From: Papaver somniferum
Lineage: Eukaryota; Streptophyta; Magnoliopsida; Ranunculales; Papaveraceae
Reading direction: 5' to 3'
Length of the DNA stretch: 64,000 nucleotides
Assembly (NCBI RefSeq): GCF_003573695.1
Contig: NC_039361.1
Coordinates: 36,172,859 to 36,236,858 of the forward strand
The notes beneath the pieces are model-generated. The model saw only the letters and a list, made by a program, of their open reading frames with translations. It made no database searches and had not been told where the DNA came from. Shown piece after piece: positions 1-12,800 of this stretch. The position numbers and the translations under genes were made by a program. Numbering within the stretch: the first letter of the stretch is position 1; each line of letters opens with the position of its first letter.

Positions 1-1276
1 CTTGATGTAAGTAATGCCTTTCTCCATGGTGATCTGAAGGAAACTGTCTATATGGCTCAACCCCCTGGATTTGTAGATCCTGATAAACCTAATCATGTGT
101 GTCTACTGCATAAAGCCATCTATGGGCTCAAACAGGCCCCTAGGGCATGGTTTGAGAAGCTTAGTGCTGCTCTGATCTCCTTGAAGTTTGTTCATTCAGT
201 TGCAGATTCTTCATTATTTGTTCACAAGGATGGCAATCAAATTACAGTTGCACTTGTTTATGTGGATGATATCCTGCTTACTGGTTCTTCATCAGCTTTT
301 TTTCTTCATGTCATTGCTCAGTTGCAGTTGCAGTTTCCAATTAAGGATTTGGGTCCTCTGCATTATTTTTTGGGTCTTGAAGTTCACAGGAATGATGATT
401 CTTTATTTTTATCTCAGACCAAGTATGCAGTGGATCTTCTAAATAAATTTCATGTGGAGGGTTAAGTCATGTAAGACTCCAATTGCTGCTTCAGAGAAAT
501 TATCAAAGGATGATGGTCTTCTTCTAGACAATCCAACTGAATACAGGTCTTTAGTAGGGGCTCTTCATTATCTTACTTGGACAAGGCCTGAAATTTCCTT
601 TGCAGTGAACTTAGTCTGCAAACATATGCAGCATCCTAGAACTGTGCATCTGGTGGCTGCTAAAAGGATTTTACGTTATGTCAAAGGCACTCTTGGCTAT
701 GGCATACATTTTACAAAAGGTAGTTCATTTATGTTAGGCTTTTCAGATGCTGACTGGGCTGGTTGTGTTGATGATAGAAGATCAACTGGCGGCTATTGTG
801 TTTTTCTTGGTCCCAACATCATTTCCTGGTCCTCTAAGAAGCAGACAACGATGGCACGCTCAAGTACTGAATCTGAGTATCGCACTCTAGCTCATAGTGC
901 TGCTGAAATTGTTTGGATCTGTTTTATACTCAGAGATCTTCATCTACTACTACCAGGTGTGCCTAAACTTGCTTGTGATAATCTTAGCTCTCTTTCCGTA
1001 GCTTCTAATTCAGTGCTTCATTCAAGAATGAAACATGTTCAGTTGGATTATCATTTCATTAGGGAGCTAGTACAATCCAAAGCTCTAGATGTATTTTATG
1101 TCAGCACAATAGATCAGATTGCGGATATCTTTACAAAGGGTCTTCATGCTCCACGTTTCGTTCTGTTGCGTTCCAAGCTTAATGTCAGCTCACTGCCCTT
1201 GAGCTTGAGGGGGATAGTAGCAGTGCAGGTTAAGTTGGTGTGGTGTAGGTTACTGAAATATTGGGGTGCAGGATAA
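1..1276 (+). pseudogene. Ty1/Copia pol fragment: reverse transcriptase C-terminal half plus RNase H
   Basis: Reading starts inside the RT domain at the window edge (LDVSNAFLHGDL), continues through the KQAPRAWF block and reaches the YVDD catalytic motif at 259-270. The frame closes with a stop at 463-465. The rest of the protein continues from about 452 in another frame, so there is a frameshift at the RT/RNase H connection. The second segment has the Copia RNase H signatures DADWAGC, RRSTGGYCV and STESEYR, and ends near ADIFTKGL, the usual C-terminus of Copia pol. Gag, protease and integrase are absent because they would lie left of the window. In a working element this polyprotein copies the element RNA into cDNA in a cytoplasmic particle; this copy is broken. 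The lineage within Copia was not resolved. Confidence 0.93.
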
Positions 1277-1470
1277 GGACTTTTGAACTGTAATTCCTTC
1301 TCACATGTGTCAGCTGTCTTGTCGGTCAGGTTCACATTAACTTGTCTTTAAATACACACATTTTGATGTGCTGTGTCTGTAAGAAAACTTTGTCTTCTCA
1401 TTGAAACAATGTGTAAGTTCCTGTGATTGATACAATGTCTTTATATTTGTGCCCAAATAAATTCAATGGT
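1214..1470 (+). mobile_element. Probable degraded 3' LTR of the Copia element
   Basis: A purine-rich polypurine-tract-like run (GAGCTTGAGGGGGA) sits at 1200-1213, immediately after the RNase H end, where Copia elements switch to the 3' LTR. The following 250 bases contain a TATA-like TTTAAATACACA near 1347 and the T-rich tract typical of Copia LTRs. I could not find a clean TG...CA boundary or a target duplication, so the right end is approximate. Nothing else is recognisable up to about 1800. Confidence 0.5.
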
Positions 1471-1799
1471 CAGTCGACCTGGTCTCCCGTCTCACTGTTC
1501 CAAATTCCGCTTTAATGCATGCCATCAGTTATCCCCTTTGATATTCTCAACCTCTCCTTCGGAAATGACAGAAAATATTACTCCTTCCATATTGGGATAC
1601 CAAACAAAACAAAACGACAACACCCCCGCTATTCCGCTTCCAGCGTGGGCGAGAATATGTGACAAGAATATACAGTCCGTGACAGATAAAAGATGCAGAA
1701 TCAGGTAACTGTTTTTGGTATAAAAGATTATGGTGTTTCAAGCACAGTCCGCTCCTAAATGTGTCATCCAACAAAGCAAAACCATCTGAAAAAATCATG

Positions 1800-2240
1800 C
1801 ATGTGTACAACCAGCGACTGGAAGAGACCGTGTTTCCTAATGGCTATCGCCTACAAGTGAGCTCCTATGAGTTGGTGTTTAGCTCGCCTATAAGTGAGCT
1901 CCTATGAGTTTGTGTTTAGTTCCTGAACGTCAGAATTCTCCAAGTCCTCACTGGAAATCAAATCAACCCATAATATGCTTTCCTCCCAGGAGCTAAATAT
2001 TTTCACCCACTAATGTAATTCCCTTGTTATGCCACTGTGTGGGTACTTTCTATCCATTTGTATTTATATTTTTGATGAAAGAGTACTTTCTAGTAAAGAG
2101 CGGAGCGAGTGTTTCAGCATTTGCGCCAAACTACGGTGTTGCATTCATCGTGGGAGAGCTCTTGAATAGATCAAAGTTAATCAGCTTTACAATGACAATG
2201 AGCGCATGCAAGTGGTGCAAATGGTGTTCAGAATTTGAAA
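1800..2240. repeat. 3' flank of NPL copy 1, duplicated at 15.06-15.42 kb
   Basis: This non-coding stretch shares several blocks with 15060-15420 in the same order and orientation: AAGAGAC near 1822, a 'gcctataagtgagctcctatg'-type block, CTCCAAGTC, AGCATTTGC, GTTGCATTC and CGTGGGAGAGCTCT, then ACAATGAGCGCA. It lies a few hundred bases 3' of the stop codon of NPL copy 1. The second block lies where the 3' flank of NPL copy 3 is expected. The duplicated unit was therefore larger than the coding exons. Confidence 0.7.
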
Positions 2241-2450
2241 TTTAGTCCACAAGCTTATGTGGATTAAGAAGATTAAAAGCTAGCAACTTTTTAACGAAGA
2301 TGATTCCAAGTTATCTAACAATTGCAAAAAGTTTATTTTCATTCATCATCAATAGTGCAAATTCCGCTTGGAAACAAGCATTTCCCAAATACAGTACAAA
2401 AGAGCCAAATACTATTAGTAATTATACTGCTTTCTTTTGATGACTAGCAT

Positions 2451-2956
2451 CTACTGATTTAATTTTTCCATAAAGTAACCGGATAGACAAACATCAGGAG
2501 CGTAATTCGAAACTGAAAAAACGACTTCCTCATCGTCCTCTCCAAACTCAATATCCAGAGCTCATACTTCTCTGTTGCTGGACTGATCTAAAGTGCATAT
2601 AACTATTGGAGGTTGACCTTTGACGCTGCAATATACGATACACTTTTCTTTTCCATAACAAGAATCCGAAAAACAAGCCTGCAATACAAAATAAATGTGT
2701 TGTATAATAAGTTGTTGATATACCAAGTTAACATTCTGATGCTAAAACAGCAAAGCTAAACTAATACAGTAATACGAACCTTGGTAACACGTAATCTTCC
2801 GCTCCTGTTGTCAGGCCTAAAAGTTACCCTTCGTTTTCTGTTCGTAAGCTCAATCCCTGATCATCAGAGATGATGATAGAATAAAAACAATTACCTTCTA
2901 TGAAAAATAAAAAGTATGAAAATTACGGAAGTCTAAAACTTACCCCAAAAAGTCAT
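2451..2956 (-). pseudogene. NPL-domain gene, copy 1 (nonsense mutation)
   Basis: Three minus-strand exons can be assembled with GT-AG borders: 2944-2956 (M-T-F-W-G), 2780-2856 and 2451-2678. Together they read as a nucleoplasmin-like domain of the type at the N-terminus of plant FKBP43/FKBP53: an FWGIE start, an RLRVT block at the end of exon 2, then YCSVKGQPPI, DIEFGEDDEEVVFSV and CLSGYF. An in-frame TGA at 2562-2564 falls where copy 2 has a conserved Cys codon, truncating the protein in the middle of the domain. The frame otherwise stays open to a TAG at 2451-2453. There is no PPIase domain downstream, so the ancestral unit was already NPL-only. A TATA-like CATAAATAG on the minus strand lies about 65 bases upstream of the ATG. 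Confidence 0.8.
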
Positions 2957-4486
2957 TTTTCTAATGGATATGGTGATCCTCTTCCCAGTCTCCTTGGGAA
3001 GTTTTTCATGCCATGCTCTCTATTTATGCACACAACTTACTCCACTTTCTACATCCCGATTTAATGCATTGCCATAAATATGGCCATCCATATTCCAAAC
3101 TCTCCATGGAAATTAAACAAAATTAAATCCAAGATTCAACTTTTAATGTAGGTGTGCATCACACATTGCACAACCTTGTGCCTGGTTGCTAATGGGTGGG
3201 TGTATTAATTTACTTGTATTGGAAATCGGTTTACCCACCCCAACATGCACTTTTGCCGGATGATTGTCTGGACTTTAATTGATGACTTTGCCTACGCATG
3301 TATAACTTGCGATAATATTATTGACCATTGGTTCACAGAATATAGTTCGCGCGGTTGAACCCAATTACAAGAACTGGATGTTTGATCGATGAAGTTGCCG
3401 TTCAAAACGATCAATCAACGGATGCTTCGAAATACTTAAAAAGAAAGAAGGCCTTTATTGAAGACCAAAAGAGACATCCTTTCTGAATTCCAATATCTCA
3501 CCGTTAATGAATGTTGGTCTCTCTCTAAACTAGTCTAATATTTCTCGGCCGCTACAATTTCCAACATCTTTTGAATCATCCTTTGTTGGAATATCCCTGT
3601 TTTGGAAACTGAAACATCCCCATGAGTTAAAAGAAGATTGTATCGTATGATAACAGGATAGAGATCGTCTGAATCATGGCATAGTCTAATGTTGCAATAC
3701 ACCTATAGAGAGATAAGTCTTAACTTGTATCGGTGCTGTAAACAGGAGCAGAATCCATTAATTAGGAAATGGGAATAATCGAAATCTTGGGCTTTATTTA
3801 CAGAACTAACTTGAATAATTACATAATTGCGGTCATTAGTGAATAGTAGTATAGTACTAGTAAATTATAGGTCATAAAATTTAAAGTTTCATCACATAAT
3901 ACGTTGTCATATTTGTTTTCTTATGCTCCTCAATTAATTTTCGTAGCTATCTCAAGATTGTGGCAGGCTTTCATCAGCTGATGTCAATTTGATATTAGCA
4001 AGCTATGCACCCGGTATGACCTTATGCATCAGCTAGCTAGCTCCATGACAAACTGGTTATGGAAAGTTATTTTAACTTTGAACTGATGAAATCTATATCA
4101 TTTGGAGAGGCCTTAAAATTGCTCAATGAGAGTGATCCAACTAGCAGACAGTGCAAGCTCAAAAACAATAGAGTAGTTCTTTCAAATGATTCCAAACACA
4201 AAAAACTTTCGACTAATCATAAACATTATTCAAAGAAAACCTCCACTTATGTATATCAAATGTCGATCAGTCCGTAGTACTCTGGGTCTCGGAGATGCAT
4301 ATTCTGTAACTACTGTTCTACTTTAACACGACTTACTTTCATCTCCCGGCCTTCATTATCATGAACTGTAACTGCACAAATTTAAAAGAAATTATCAATT
4401 TCATAGCTAGTTGAGACAAATAAGAAGACGAATTTACGTGGAATATATATATAGAACCACATGTATAAAATAAATAAAATACCAAC
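2957..4486. other. Intergenic region between NPL copies 1 and 2
   Basis: About 1.5 kb of AT-rich DNA. It holds the presumed promoter of copy 1 (TATA-like element on the minus strand near 3018-3028) and the 3' flank of copy 2. A 72-codon plus-strand frame at 4059-4277 has no recognisable domain and no splice context; I regard it as chance. No transposon ends were recognised. Confidence 0.5.
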
Positions 4487-7400
4487 TTAGTTACCCTTGT
4501 TGATTTCTTTGATATGGTAACCGGATAGATGAACAGTTCCCCATCCATGGTAACCATCAACAGAAAAAACGACTTCTCTATCCTCGTCAAATTCGAGATC
4601 TAGAGAGCATGAATATTTCGTTGTAGTATTTAAACAACATAAAGTGATTGGAGGTTTGCCACCAACACTACACTCTACAGCTACAATGTCACACTTGTAT
4701 GCACTAAATTCTAATCCGGCAAAAGAAGCCTGCAAAATCGAACCAACTACCTCATCATCATCTCAGTGACTAGAAAGTAACCCGTGCTACGCACCGGGCC
4801 TGTTGTTGAATATTTTGCATCCGTCCACCCCCGGCTACAATTTCTTTTGTCTCTACATTCATTTTACTTTTTACACCTCCCTTCTCCCATTTTATACCGC
4901 TCTTCTCTCATGTCTGCTGATACGAGTACCAAATTGTCTAGGGATACTCTTATATTTTGGTATTACCGCATGCAAATTGGTACCCCTGTAAGCACCATTG
5001 CTTTCTATCGCAACTTTGACTTTGATATGTCTTGTTATGTTGTTGTAACGTCACATAGAGAAATTTAACACATGCAGTATGATGTAAGGCGAAAGTAATT
5101 GGTTGTCACTTATCAGCATATGGTTTAGTTTGTCCTATTAGTACAGCTCAAAACCGAAAGGAAAAAAAAAAGATGAAGTTGATAGCAAAAATTCACAAAA
5201 ATTGGTGGAACTTCACATGCCAGATACAGCGAATTAAAAGTAGGTGAAGGACTGTGTGGTCGGAGTTGATACCAATTACACTGTAGGTGAATCCATACAG
5301 TACAACATTGTGTTATTGCCTTTCACAACTTTGTGAAGGACTGTGTTCAGAATCATGATGAAGATATATAAATGACTGGTGATCGTGTATCAAAGTTATG
5401 CCAAGTTTCAGTAGGCATATGTGCAGTGGATGGAGTTCTGTGTATCCATGTATTGTGCCAAAATGAGCAGTTCGTTGTTTGCATTTACATGAATATCTGG
5501 TTGCATAATTTGTGGCAATGAACAGCTACAGGTCGCATCCTCCCCATTGAACTCAAAAGTAATGATTTCACCGATACCCTATACATGCACGACAATAGAG
5601 AGTCATTCACACCAAATATTGGCAAAAACAACAACGGTAATTTACACCCAAGTAGTGGCAATTCACACAAATATTATAAATAGTAATCAATGAAACTCCC
5701 AACAGTTGAGAAAATACATATCTTTCATGCACATTTCGTCCAACAAATAATACATAAACATTAGGAAGATCACAATCTAATAGAACTGAACCAAATCTAG
5801 GGTCCAGTTAAGCCTGTATTACCTGGTTGTGATGGCACCTTGCCGCAAGCTTTCATAGCCCATATGTGAAAGGTACTTTGAGAGAAAATCTGAAATAAAC
5901 GTTTAGACCATATCTTATGTTGAAGGGACAGTACCTTGCGGTAAGCTCTCTATAGCCATATGCAAATGCAACTCACTATACACCGACTTCCATCCCCCAC
6001 ATTGTATTGCTAATTTGGTCATCACATCTTCCACTGGACTCCCATATTTCAGACCCATCGGCCATCTGCAACTGTTGTGCAGAAGAGTCTTCTTTTGCCT
6101 CCATTGCAATTAACCTGATTGTCAAATCATTACCTTCTTTTTAGGAGTTTCTTGCCAGAAGGACCCATGATTGCAGTTCCTTTCAGAAGACATATTTGTT
6201 TTAAGATGTGCAAGGAAATCTGCAAGAGCAGGACCAACTATTATAATTCCCATGCTACAAAATTTATGGAAAGAGAGACTACATATATGTGGACTTTCAT
6301 GAGAATTAAAGAAGTTTTACCAAACAGATGAATTTAAGTTTTGCTAGTCTGAAACCAATAATTCGTTTTAGTAGGTGCCTGAAATTCCATTAAAACGGAA
6401 CACCTATTAGGCATTGCCTTGAACCATCAAAGAAAAAGAAAAATATATAGTTACCTGAATCTTAGACTCAGCACTAAAAGAATACCACAAAATCAACCCC
6501 TGTAACTGAAAATCACAAAACCAAAACAAAAACTCATGTATCTACCCTACATAAGCAGATTCCTTATCAATTGGCGATACTATTAAAATCATGCACAACC
6601 TTAAACGCTTAGCCAGTCATACCCATCAATATAATACAGAGTTACTGATGAAATCGAGATGAGTAATGTTTTCTTTCCCACTTACAAAATAACGCCATAA
6701 TTTTACCTTTATTCTTAATATTCTTGTGAAACCATACGTGTGTTTGAGACACCAAACAACCTCCCAAATCACCATGTTAAGTCCAGGGCATCACCCACTA
6801 CACGTTACAATACTCCAACCTGATAACTTTATAAGACAGTAACACACAATCCATCACTTGATTCATCGATTTGAAGGTGACGGAATGATAAATAAGACAT
6901 AAAAAAATATTAAGATGAATGGCACCTCATGAATTCAAAGTAAGCCTACACCTAACTAACATTCCAATGGAAAAAACGTTAATGGTGGACTGTTTCCGAG
7001 CCACTCAGCGTCAAAAACTCACATATAGTACTGAAATACAGTCCAAAATTGTATGAACCAAACCAAAATTGTAGTTCTAACTTCTCAATGTTGCTGGGTT
7101 GTCCTGGTTCAAGAACTATGACACCAATAAACAGAAATGATATTAGCAAGTGGGTACAATGCACAACTGAAAGATTATAATTCAGGATTTCTCTTTCATT
7201 TTCATCACCACATGCATAAACCAATATCTAATATATTATTATATTATCAAACAACAAATTGGACTATAAGATTCTGCAAACCATATTTGTTCAAGTACAG
7301 ATATTAAGACTAAAAGTAACTGAATATTTCTTGAAAGGAATGGACTCACAGTTACTCATAGTCTAGGTATTAGCAGCAAAATCACAAAATCAAACTCTGC

Positions 7401-8925
7401 AACTGAAACCATAAATCAAAACAATAACTAAGAGGGAAAAAAAAAAACCTTGAAAGGAATGGACTATATATGATCGAGCGAACATATAATGTGAGCCCGT
7501 ATGTGAGGCCGACATATAATGTGAGCCTGATGGGTAGCCAGGCGAAGATAATATGTGAGCCATACACACCTCAATTTGGAGCGGACACTATACAACCGCG
7601 TCATGTGAAGCCGAGACTATACGTTCGCCTATTAAGAAACGAATATTATTATGGTCTTGGTCCCGGACCAAATATAGTTTGGGATTTGGTTTTGGTCCTA
7701 CTTTTAATCTTTAATCCGTCCCGCTGTGTCTCTTTGCTAGACCATATTTTTGGGTTTGGTCGTCCACTGCAGTTGCTCCAAGAGAACAACTCATCCAACC
7801 AAAAATCAAAGTTAGCTACCGAAGAATTACCTTTGTTAGGGGTAATCACGGCAAGACTTTGATCTAGCACAAACAAAAATCAAAATTAGGTTGCAAATGA
7901 GAAGGAGAAGCGTTACCCCTGATTAGTTTCCAACGAAAGATTTCCAATGAATTTATTCATACTATTTCGTTAGATGTATTTATACAGAATCAAGAACCAT
8001 CTAAAATTGAAAAATCAAAAGAACGAATTCAAGACGAATTTGGTTTTTTTAGTTGATGGTATCAAATAAAAAAAACCAAGCTTGTAATCAGAATCAGAAG
8101 CACTAAAGTTCAATAAACGAAGTTTAAATCATAAAAGATGAAAGATTAGTTAGGTAAAGATAGAGAATCACCTCTTGGGACTTTGGATATATCTATTGGG
8201 CGATCTTCAATGAGATTGAAATCCCTAAAACATCGTGGGCACTGAAGAACAAAATTCTGGGAAGAAAACATTCGGAGAGATTTGAGCAAGTGGTGTGAAC
8301 GAAGAGTATAAGCGGGAGAATATTTTCCGTCAAAAAAAAAAAACAAAAAATAGTGGGAGAATATGGGTTTGTTTGTGGGGAGCAGTTAGCCGATGAAAAA
8401 AATGCAGGAGTAGAGTAGTGGGGTTATTTTGGTTGTTGACGAAGGTGTAATCATATTTCTTTCCTTAGTTGACGGGTGAGAATGAATGAGAATGCACAAT
8501 TTTCCGATGCTCTCACCTCAGCAATCCACGTAAGCAAAAAATAGGGTCAAAATGAATGAGAATAAAGAATTTAATTTCAATTATCATCTTGTTAGATGAT
8601 AGATTAGATAGATATATCTATCAAAAAAAAAAATCCAACATTAAGGAAAATTAGTCTCACTATGTCGATATATGTAAAATTGACGTTTGAATATGTACAA
8701 ACCCGGGTAACACGTAGTCTTTCTATCGCTTTGTCAAACCTAACAGTTACAGGTTTCCCACCTTCTACTTCAATCCCTGATGGTCGGCAGAAATAATATA
8801 TACCGAAGGAAAACTATTTAGATACAAAGAAAGTTCACTAACATGATATTAATCCAAACAAAAACAAAAGCACAAAAGAGAAACAATAGGAGTACGTGAA
8901 CCAAAACCTTACCCCAAAAAGGCAT
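4487..8925 (-). CDS. NPL-domain-only protein (FKBP43/53-type nucleoplasmin fold), copy 2, intact frame
   Basis: Exons on the minus strand are 8913-8925 (13 bp), 8703-8776 (74 bp) and 4487-4729 (243 bp), all with GT-AG borders, giving 330 bp and a 109-residue protein ending in TAA. The sequence starts M-P-F-W-G-I-E-V, has RLRVT at the end of exon 2, then ECSVGGKPPITLC, SCSLDLEFDED, EVVFSV and VHLSGY, the core strands of the plant nucleoplasmin-like domain. In FKBP43/53 and HD2 proteins this domain oligomerises and binds histones in the nucleus; here the protein stops right after it, with no acidic tail and no PPIase domain. Intron 2 is 3973 bp because a Helitron sits in it. No TATA box is visible upstream, where another transposon starts 112 bases from the ATG. 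Whether the gene is expressed is unknown. The assignment to NPL is firm; the function is inferred. Confidence 0.75.
5815..6090 (-). pseudogene. Captured fragment of a cellulose synthase-like (Csl E/G-type) gene
   Basis: On the minus strand, 5930-6085 encodes LKYGSPVEDVMTKL followed by IQCGGWKSVY, which matches the region around the ED motif and the GWKSVY block of family-2 glycosyltransferases of the CSLE/CSLG type. A little further on, near 5845-5890, another frame reads FLSKY followed by a short GYESLRQGA segment, resembling the next conserved block of the same family, so the fragment is frameshifted. The QxxRW motif and the membrane helices are missing. It lies inside the Helitron and in the same orientation, consistent with capture. 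The family match is from remembered motifs, not a search. Confidence 0.5.
8172..8271 (-). other. Exon-like segment near the Helitron 5' end
   Basis: On the minus strand an ATG at 8271 opens a short frame beginning MFSSQNFVLQCPRCF and ending in ISKVPR next to a possible donor (GAG^GTGATT) at 8171. It has the look of a first coding exon preceded by a leader. A Cys-x-x-Cys pair is visible. I do not recognise the parent gene. It could be a second captured fragment or chance. Confidence 0.3.
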
Positions 8926-9849
8926 TTTTTTCACTAGGAGATCCAACAGTTCATATCGCTTTAACGGCGATGCTTTTGTCTCTCTCCGATTTCTATCAGT
9001 TTCTCTTGGTAGTGGGGTAAAGAATTGGGTAACCTAACGATAAATTTGTTATTTAGTCCACAAAATCCGATCCGGGTTAATATATAGTCCAGCGGGATAA
9101 AATATTTGATGGCTGGTCCAACAAAGTTTCAAAAAGCATAAAATTACCAAGGTAACCCTAATAACACGCGTGTCACAAGAAGAGAAGAAAACACGCTACA
9201 AAAAAAATCATTTTTCTTCTTGTTTTCATCGACATTTCATTCTTCTTCTTCATCAGTTTTTCAGTCTTCTCCAGAGAAAAGAAAATCAAAACCCTAGATT
9301 CAAAAAAACAACAATCAAAAATCAAACAAGTTACGGAAAATTTGAAAAATCGTGTGGATCTTAGATACTCTTGAAGAAACTAATGTTAATGAAGAAGATT
9401 TTATTGATGCTGATTATGATATGGGTTTATATATAATTAAGGTATGTTTTAAGTTTTTCAATTTCAATTTTACATCAAAACTAGGGTTTTTCAGTTTCAA
9501 GTTTTTCTTGAAGAAATTGATGCTAATCGAAAAATTAATGTTTTCAATCTCCTATTAACATCAATTCGTTGGTGCAATGCATATCAATATATACTGTAAT
9601 TAGCATAACAGATTTTGAAGCTATTTAACAGGTATTTGTTGTAATTTTCTTGATCTTCTTCAAGTTTTATTTCTTAGGGTTCGTATTTTTTTTGTAAATT
9701 TTTGTTACAAAATTACTAATTTTATTGTTACTGCTATGAATTTGGGGTTTTTGTCTGTGTAGTGGAATATTGGAAGTTTCACAAAAAAAATTCAATTTTG
9801 GCATATATAAATTTAGGAGTTTTCAGATTTTTTCTAAACCCTTAGTTCA

Positions 9850-12800
9850 TGCTTGAATACATATAAATATGTAGTAAGGGAAAGAGTGATTAGTTGATGA
9901 TATGTATTGTATAAAATCCTAGCATAGTTTATGCTTGGACATATCGAAATGTGCTTAGGAAAAAGTGATTCGTTGATGTAGTACATGTCAATATGTATCC
10001 TTGAATACCAAAGAAATAATATGCAGTATGTGTTAATACAATACATAGCAATATGTATTGTATTGTTGAATACAAGTAGAATTCATCAGCGCTACATATC
10101 AATATGTATTATCGAATACTTGGATTGCATATGCATCAGGTACATATCAATATGTATTGTCGAATACTGATGGATATGTAGTGTTGTTGAACAGATACTT
10201 TTGAAGTACACATACATCAGTACATATCACCATGTACTTGATGTATTCTTCTTACTTTGTTTTCAACCAACTCTCATTACCTTAAAGTGTCAATATGTAT
10301 TGTTTGGATATATATGGATAGTTAATTAGTGTTTCGTGTATAATCTAATAGTACATATTGGCATGTACAACCCTCTTTTATGCTTGGATATGCATTGGTA
10401 CATATCATTATGTAGATTAATGTTGTTTGTATGATTTAATATTACATATTGGCATGTATTATGTAGAACATATTGACATGTACTGTGTAAAAAACCTCTT
10501 TATGCTTGAATAGATATCAATACATATTGACATTCACTGTGTAAAAAACCTCTTTTATGCATGAACAAACATCAGTACATATTGATAGGTACTACTGAAT
10601 ACTCAGATTACATATCAGTATGTGAGAACTTTACAAGCTAGTGACTCTTGTCAATCCAGCAAAAGAAGAAAGATCCATCAGTACATATTTATAGGTACTA
10701 CTGGATACTCAGATTACATATGTATTACCTTGCTAAAGAAAAAAAAAACTCTTTGTTATTTTGCTCAGGAAAAAAATTGTTGCATTAGAATTGTGTCTTC
10801 ATACATTTCTGTTAAAGTAATGTGCTTGTTGTTATGGTCATAAGATATACCTGTGAATGAACTATAATTTTATTATTTATACATGATCATGATATTAAAC
10901 TCTGACCACCTTTTTGAACTACAACACCTGCAAGAAGATGGCACCAAAGGAGATTTAGGAAGCTTATGCAAAATGCCATGGGAACGAAAGATGTGAGAGT
11001 AGATGTCTGTCGCACAAACAAATCTGGGAAAAGGGTATCCCAAGAGGATTTAGTGCAAAAAAAAGAGCTATACTCACTTGTCATTATAGCAGGTCTGAAA
11101 GTTTGGGCACTTAGGTTTGAAAGAACTGATGATTGGACTTATTGTTGAAGAACTGTGTTTATTTTTTCTAGCTACTAGGAGGACTGAAAGAAAGTTTTGA
11201 GAACATTAAGATTTTAGTACTTTTAGATTGTTTTTTTTTATTGGGTTCCTAGTTTTGTTTGCAGGAAGATGACAACATCTTTTTGGATAAAATGTACGCA
11301 CTTTTTTGTCCATTATGTCTACAATGAAGTTTGCAGTTATAATGTCAAGTATTTGTCAAGTAATATCAAGTCTGTTTTATTGTATAACATGCACTTCATC
11401 ACTATATATCAGGGATATAAAAAAAATATAAACGTAAATAGAACTCTCAAAAATGCTAGAAAATCAACACAATGAAAATCTTATATAGTTTAGCTATTAA
11501 TTGGGATTGTTTACAGATATTGTACTCTCTCATGAATGAACAAGTAAGATACAGAGATATCATCCCTTTTGAGATGCGAAAATCAACTCCATCCAACGAT
11601 TTATGTTGATGTTTCTGGTTTTCTTCTTCTTTGCAATTCTAATATTTTGTATAATTCTGCAGTACATATCGATATGTACTGAGTAAACCATAGTACATAT
11701 CAATATGTACCGAGTATCAGAACTACTGAAAGACCGACATTAGAAACTATGGATCTCCATTTTCCAAGGACGTCATTGTGCAACTTCTGCAGGAATGATG
11801 AGAGTGAAATAAATTCCCCCATATTGTTAAGTGCACTATCAAAATGAGTCGCTTTTGCAAAGAAATGAGGGAGAATGTTGATGCAGTCCGGAGACTACTA
11901 GATAGAACAAATTCTGCAGTAGATATTTATGTCCACAAATTTTGCGAGGCTTTCATTCTTATAAATAAACTGTGCATTTATCTGAGACATAACATGAGTT
12001 CTGCGGGCATCTGACGAAGGAACGATATCCACAATGCTTCCATCTGTTATGACCACAGGTCGCAAATTTCTTGTTCTTACTACCACCACCATTCCTGCCA
12101 CCCTCTACTTGGATATATTCAGAAAATTCAGCTGCAAAAACAAAACAATATCTAAATAAATTAACCAGGTAACTTTAAAAAATAGATGTCTTTCTAATGG
12201 TCACTCTCATATAGGTTCATAGCTGTTGTAAGATATAACCCCTATAATAGGCAGAAATTCATATATTTGAAATCAATTTTTGAACAAAATCCCAAAAAAA
12301 TAATTAAATCAAAACAGAAAATTGCAGCACGTATACACATGTATTGAAGATATTGAAATATACTGAGTAAAACAAACTAGATAACAACTGCATATTAGTA
12401 AAAACATAATCAGTTTAGTGTTACTTATAGATACATAGTAATTATATGAAAAATCAAATTCAAGACAAACATGATGCATAGAACCAAAGATAGTTTCCAA
12501 AGTGTGACCAAAAATAAAGGGTAAAATGAAACTATATTTAGTTCTGGAATCAAAATTGTCAAGCAGTGTGCAAGGGTTTAAGCTAGAATACCCTTAGAGT
12601 TTGAGAGGTTAATGGTCTAAATACTCACAATAGCACTTGGAAGGATGTACATGGTATCACATCATTCTATTGAGAGAGCATGCATTATTTTAGCAAAAAT
12701 GGATACTTATAACATATCAGACAACACAAATTTATAGGACACAAAGAGTCACAGCTTAGCATTGGCACCGGTACATATCGATATGTACGGGTAAAACATG

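Larger units (their letters stand above)
4770..8612 (-). mobile_element. Non-autonomous Helitron in intron 2 of NPL copy 2
   Basis: Read on the minus strand, the element begins TCTATCTAATCTATCATC at 8612 and ends with a 3' hairpin (CCCGGTGC-GTA-GCACGGG, at 4781-4798) followed a few bases later by CTAG at 4773-4770. The flanking bases are A at the 5' side and T at the 3' side, the A/T insertion site used by Helitrons, with no target duplication. The length is 3843 bp. I found no RepHel helicase reading frame, so it is non-autonomous. It carries at least one gene fragment in its own orientation (cellulose synthase-like, near 6 kb) and one further exon-like segment near its 5' end. The exact 5' base is uncertain by a few positions because the terminus is a GATA-rich run. 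Confidence 0.75.

Noticed and set aside
4059..4277. 72-codon plus-strand frame near NPL copy 2
   Set aside because: No similarity recognised; length is not unusual for AT-rich non-coding DNA.
6979..7224. 81-codon minus-strand frame in the Helitron
   Set aside because: Hydrophobic stretch without domain or exon borders; could not be tied to any captured gene.
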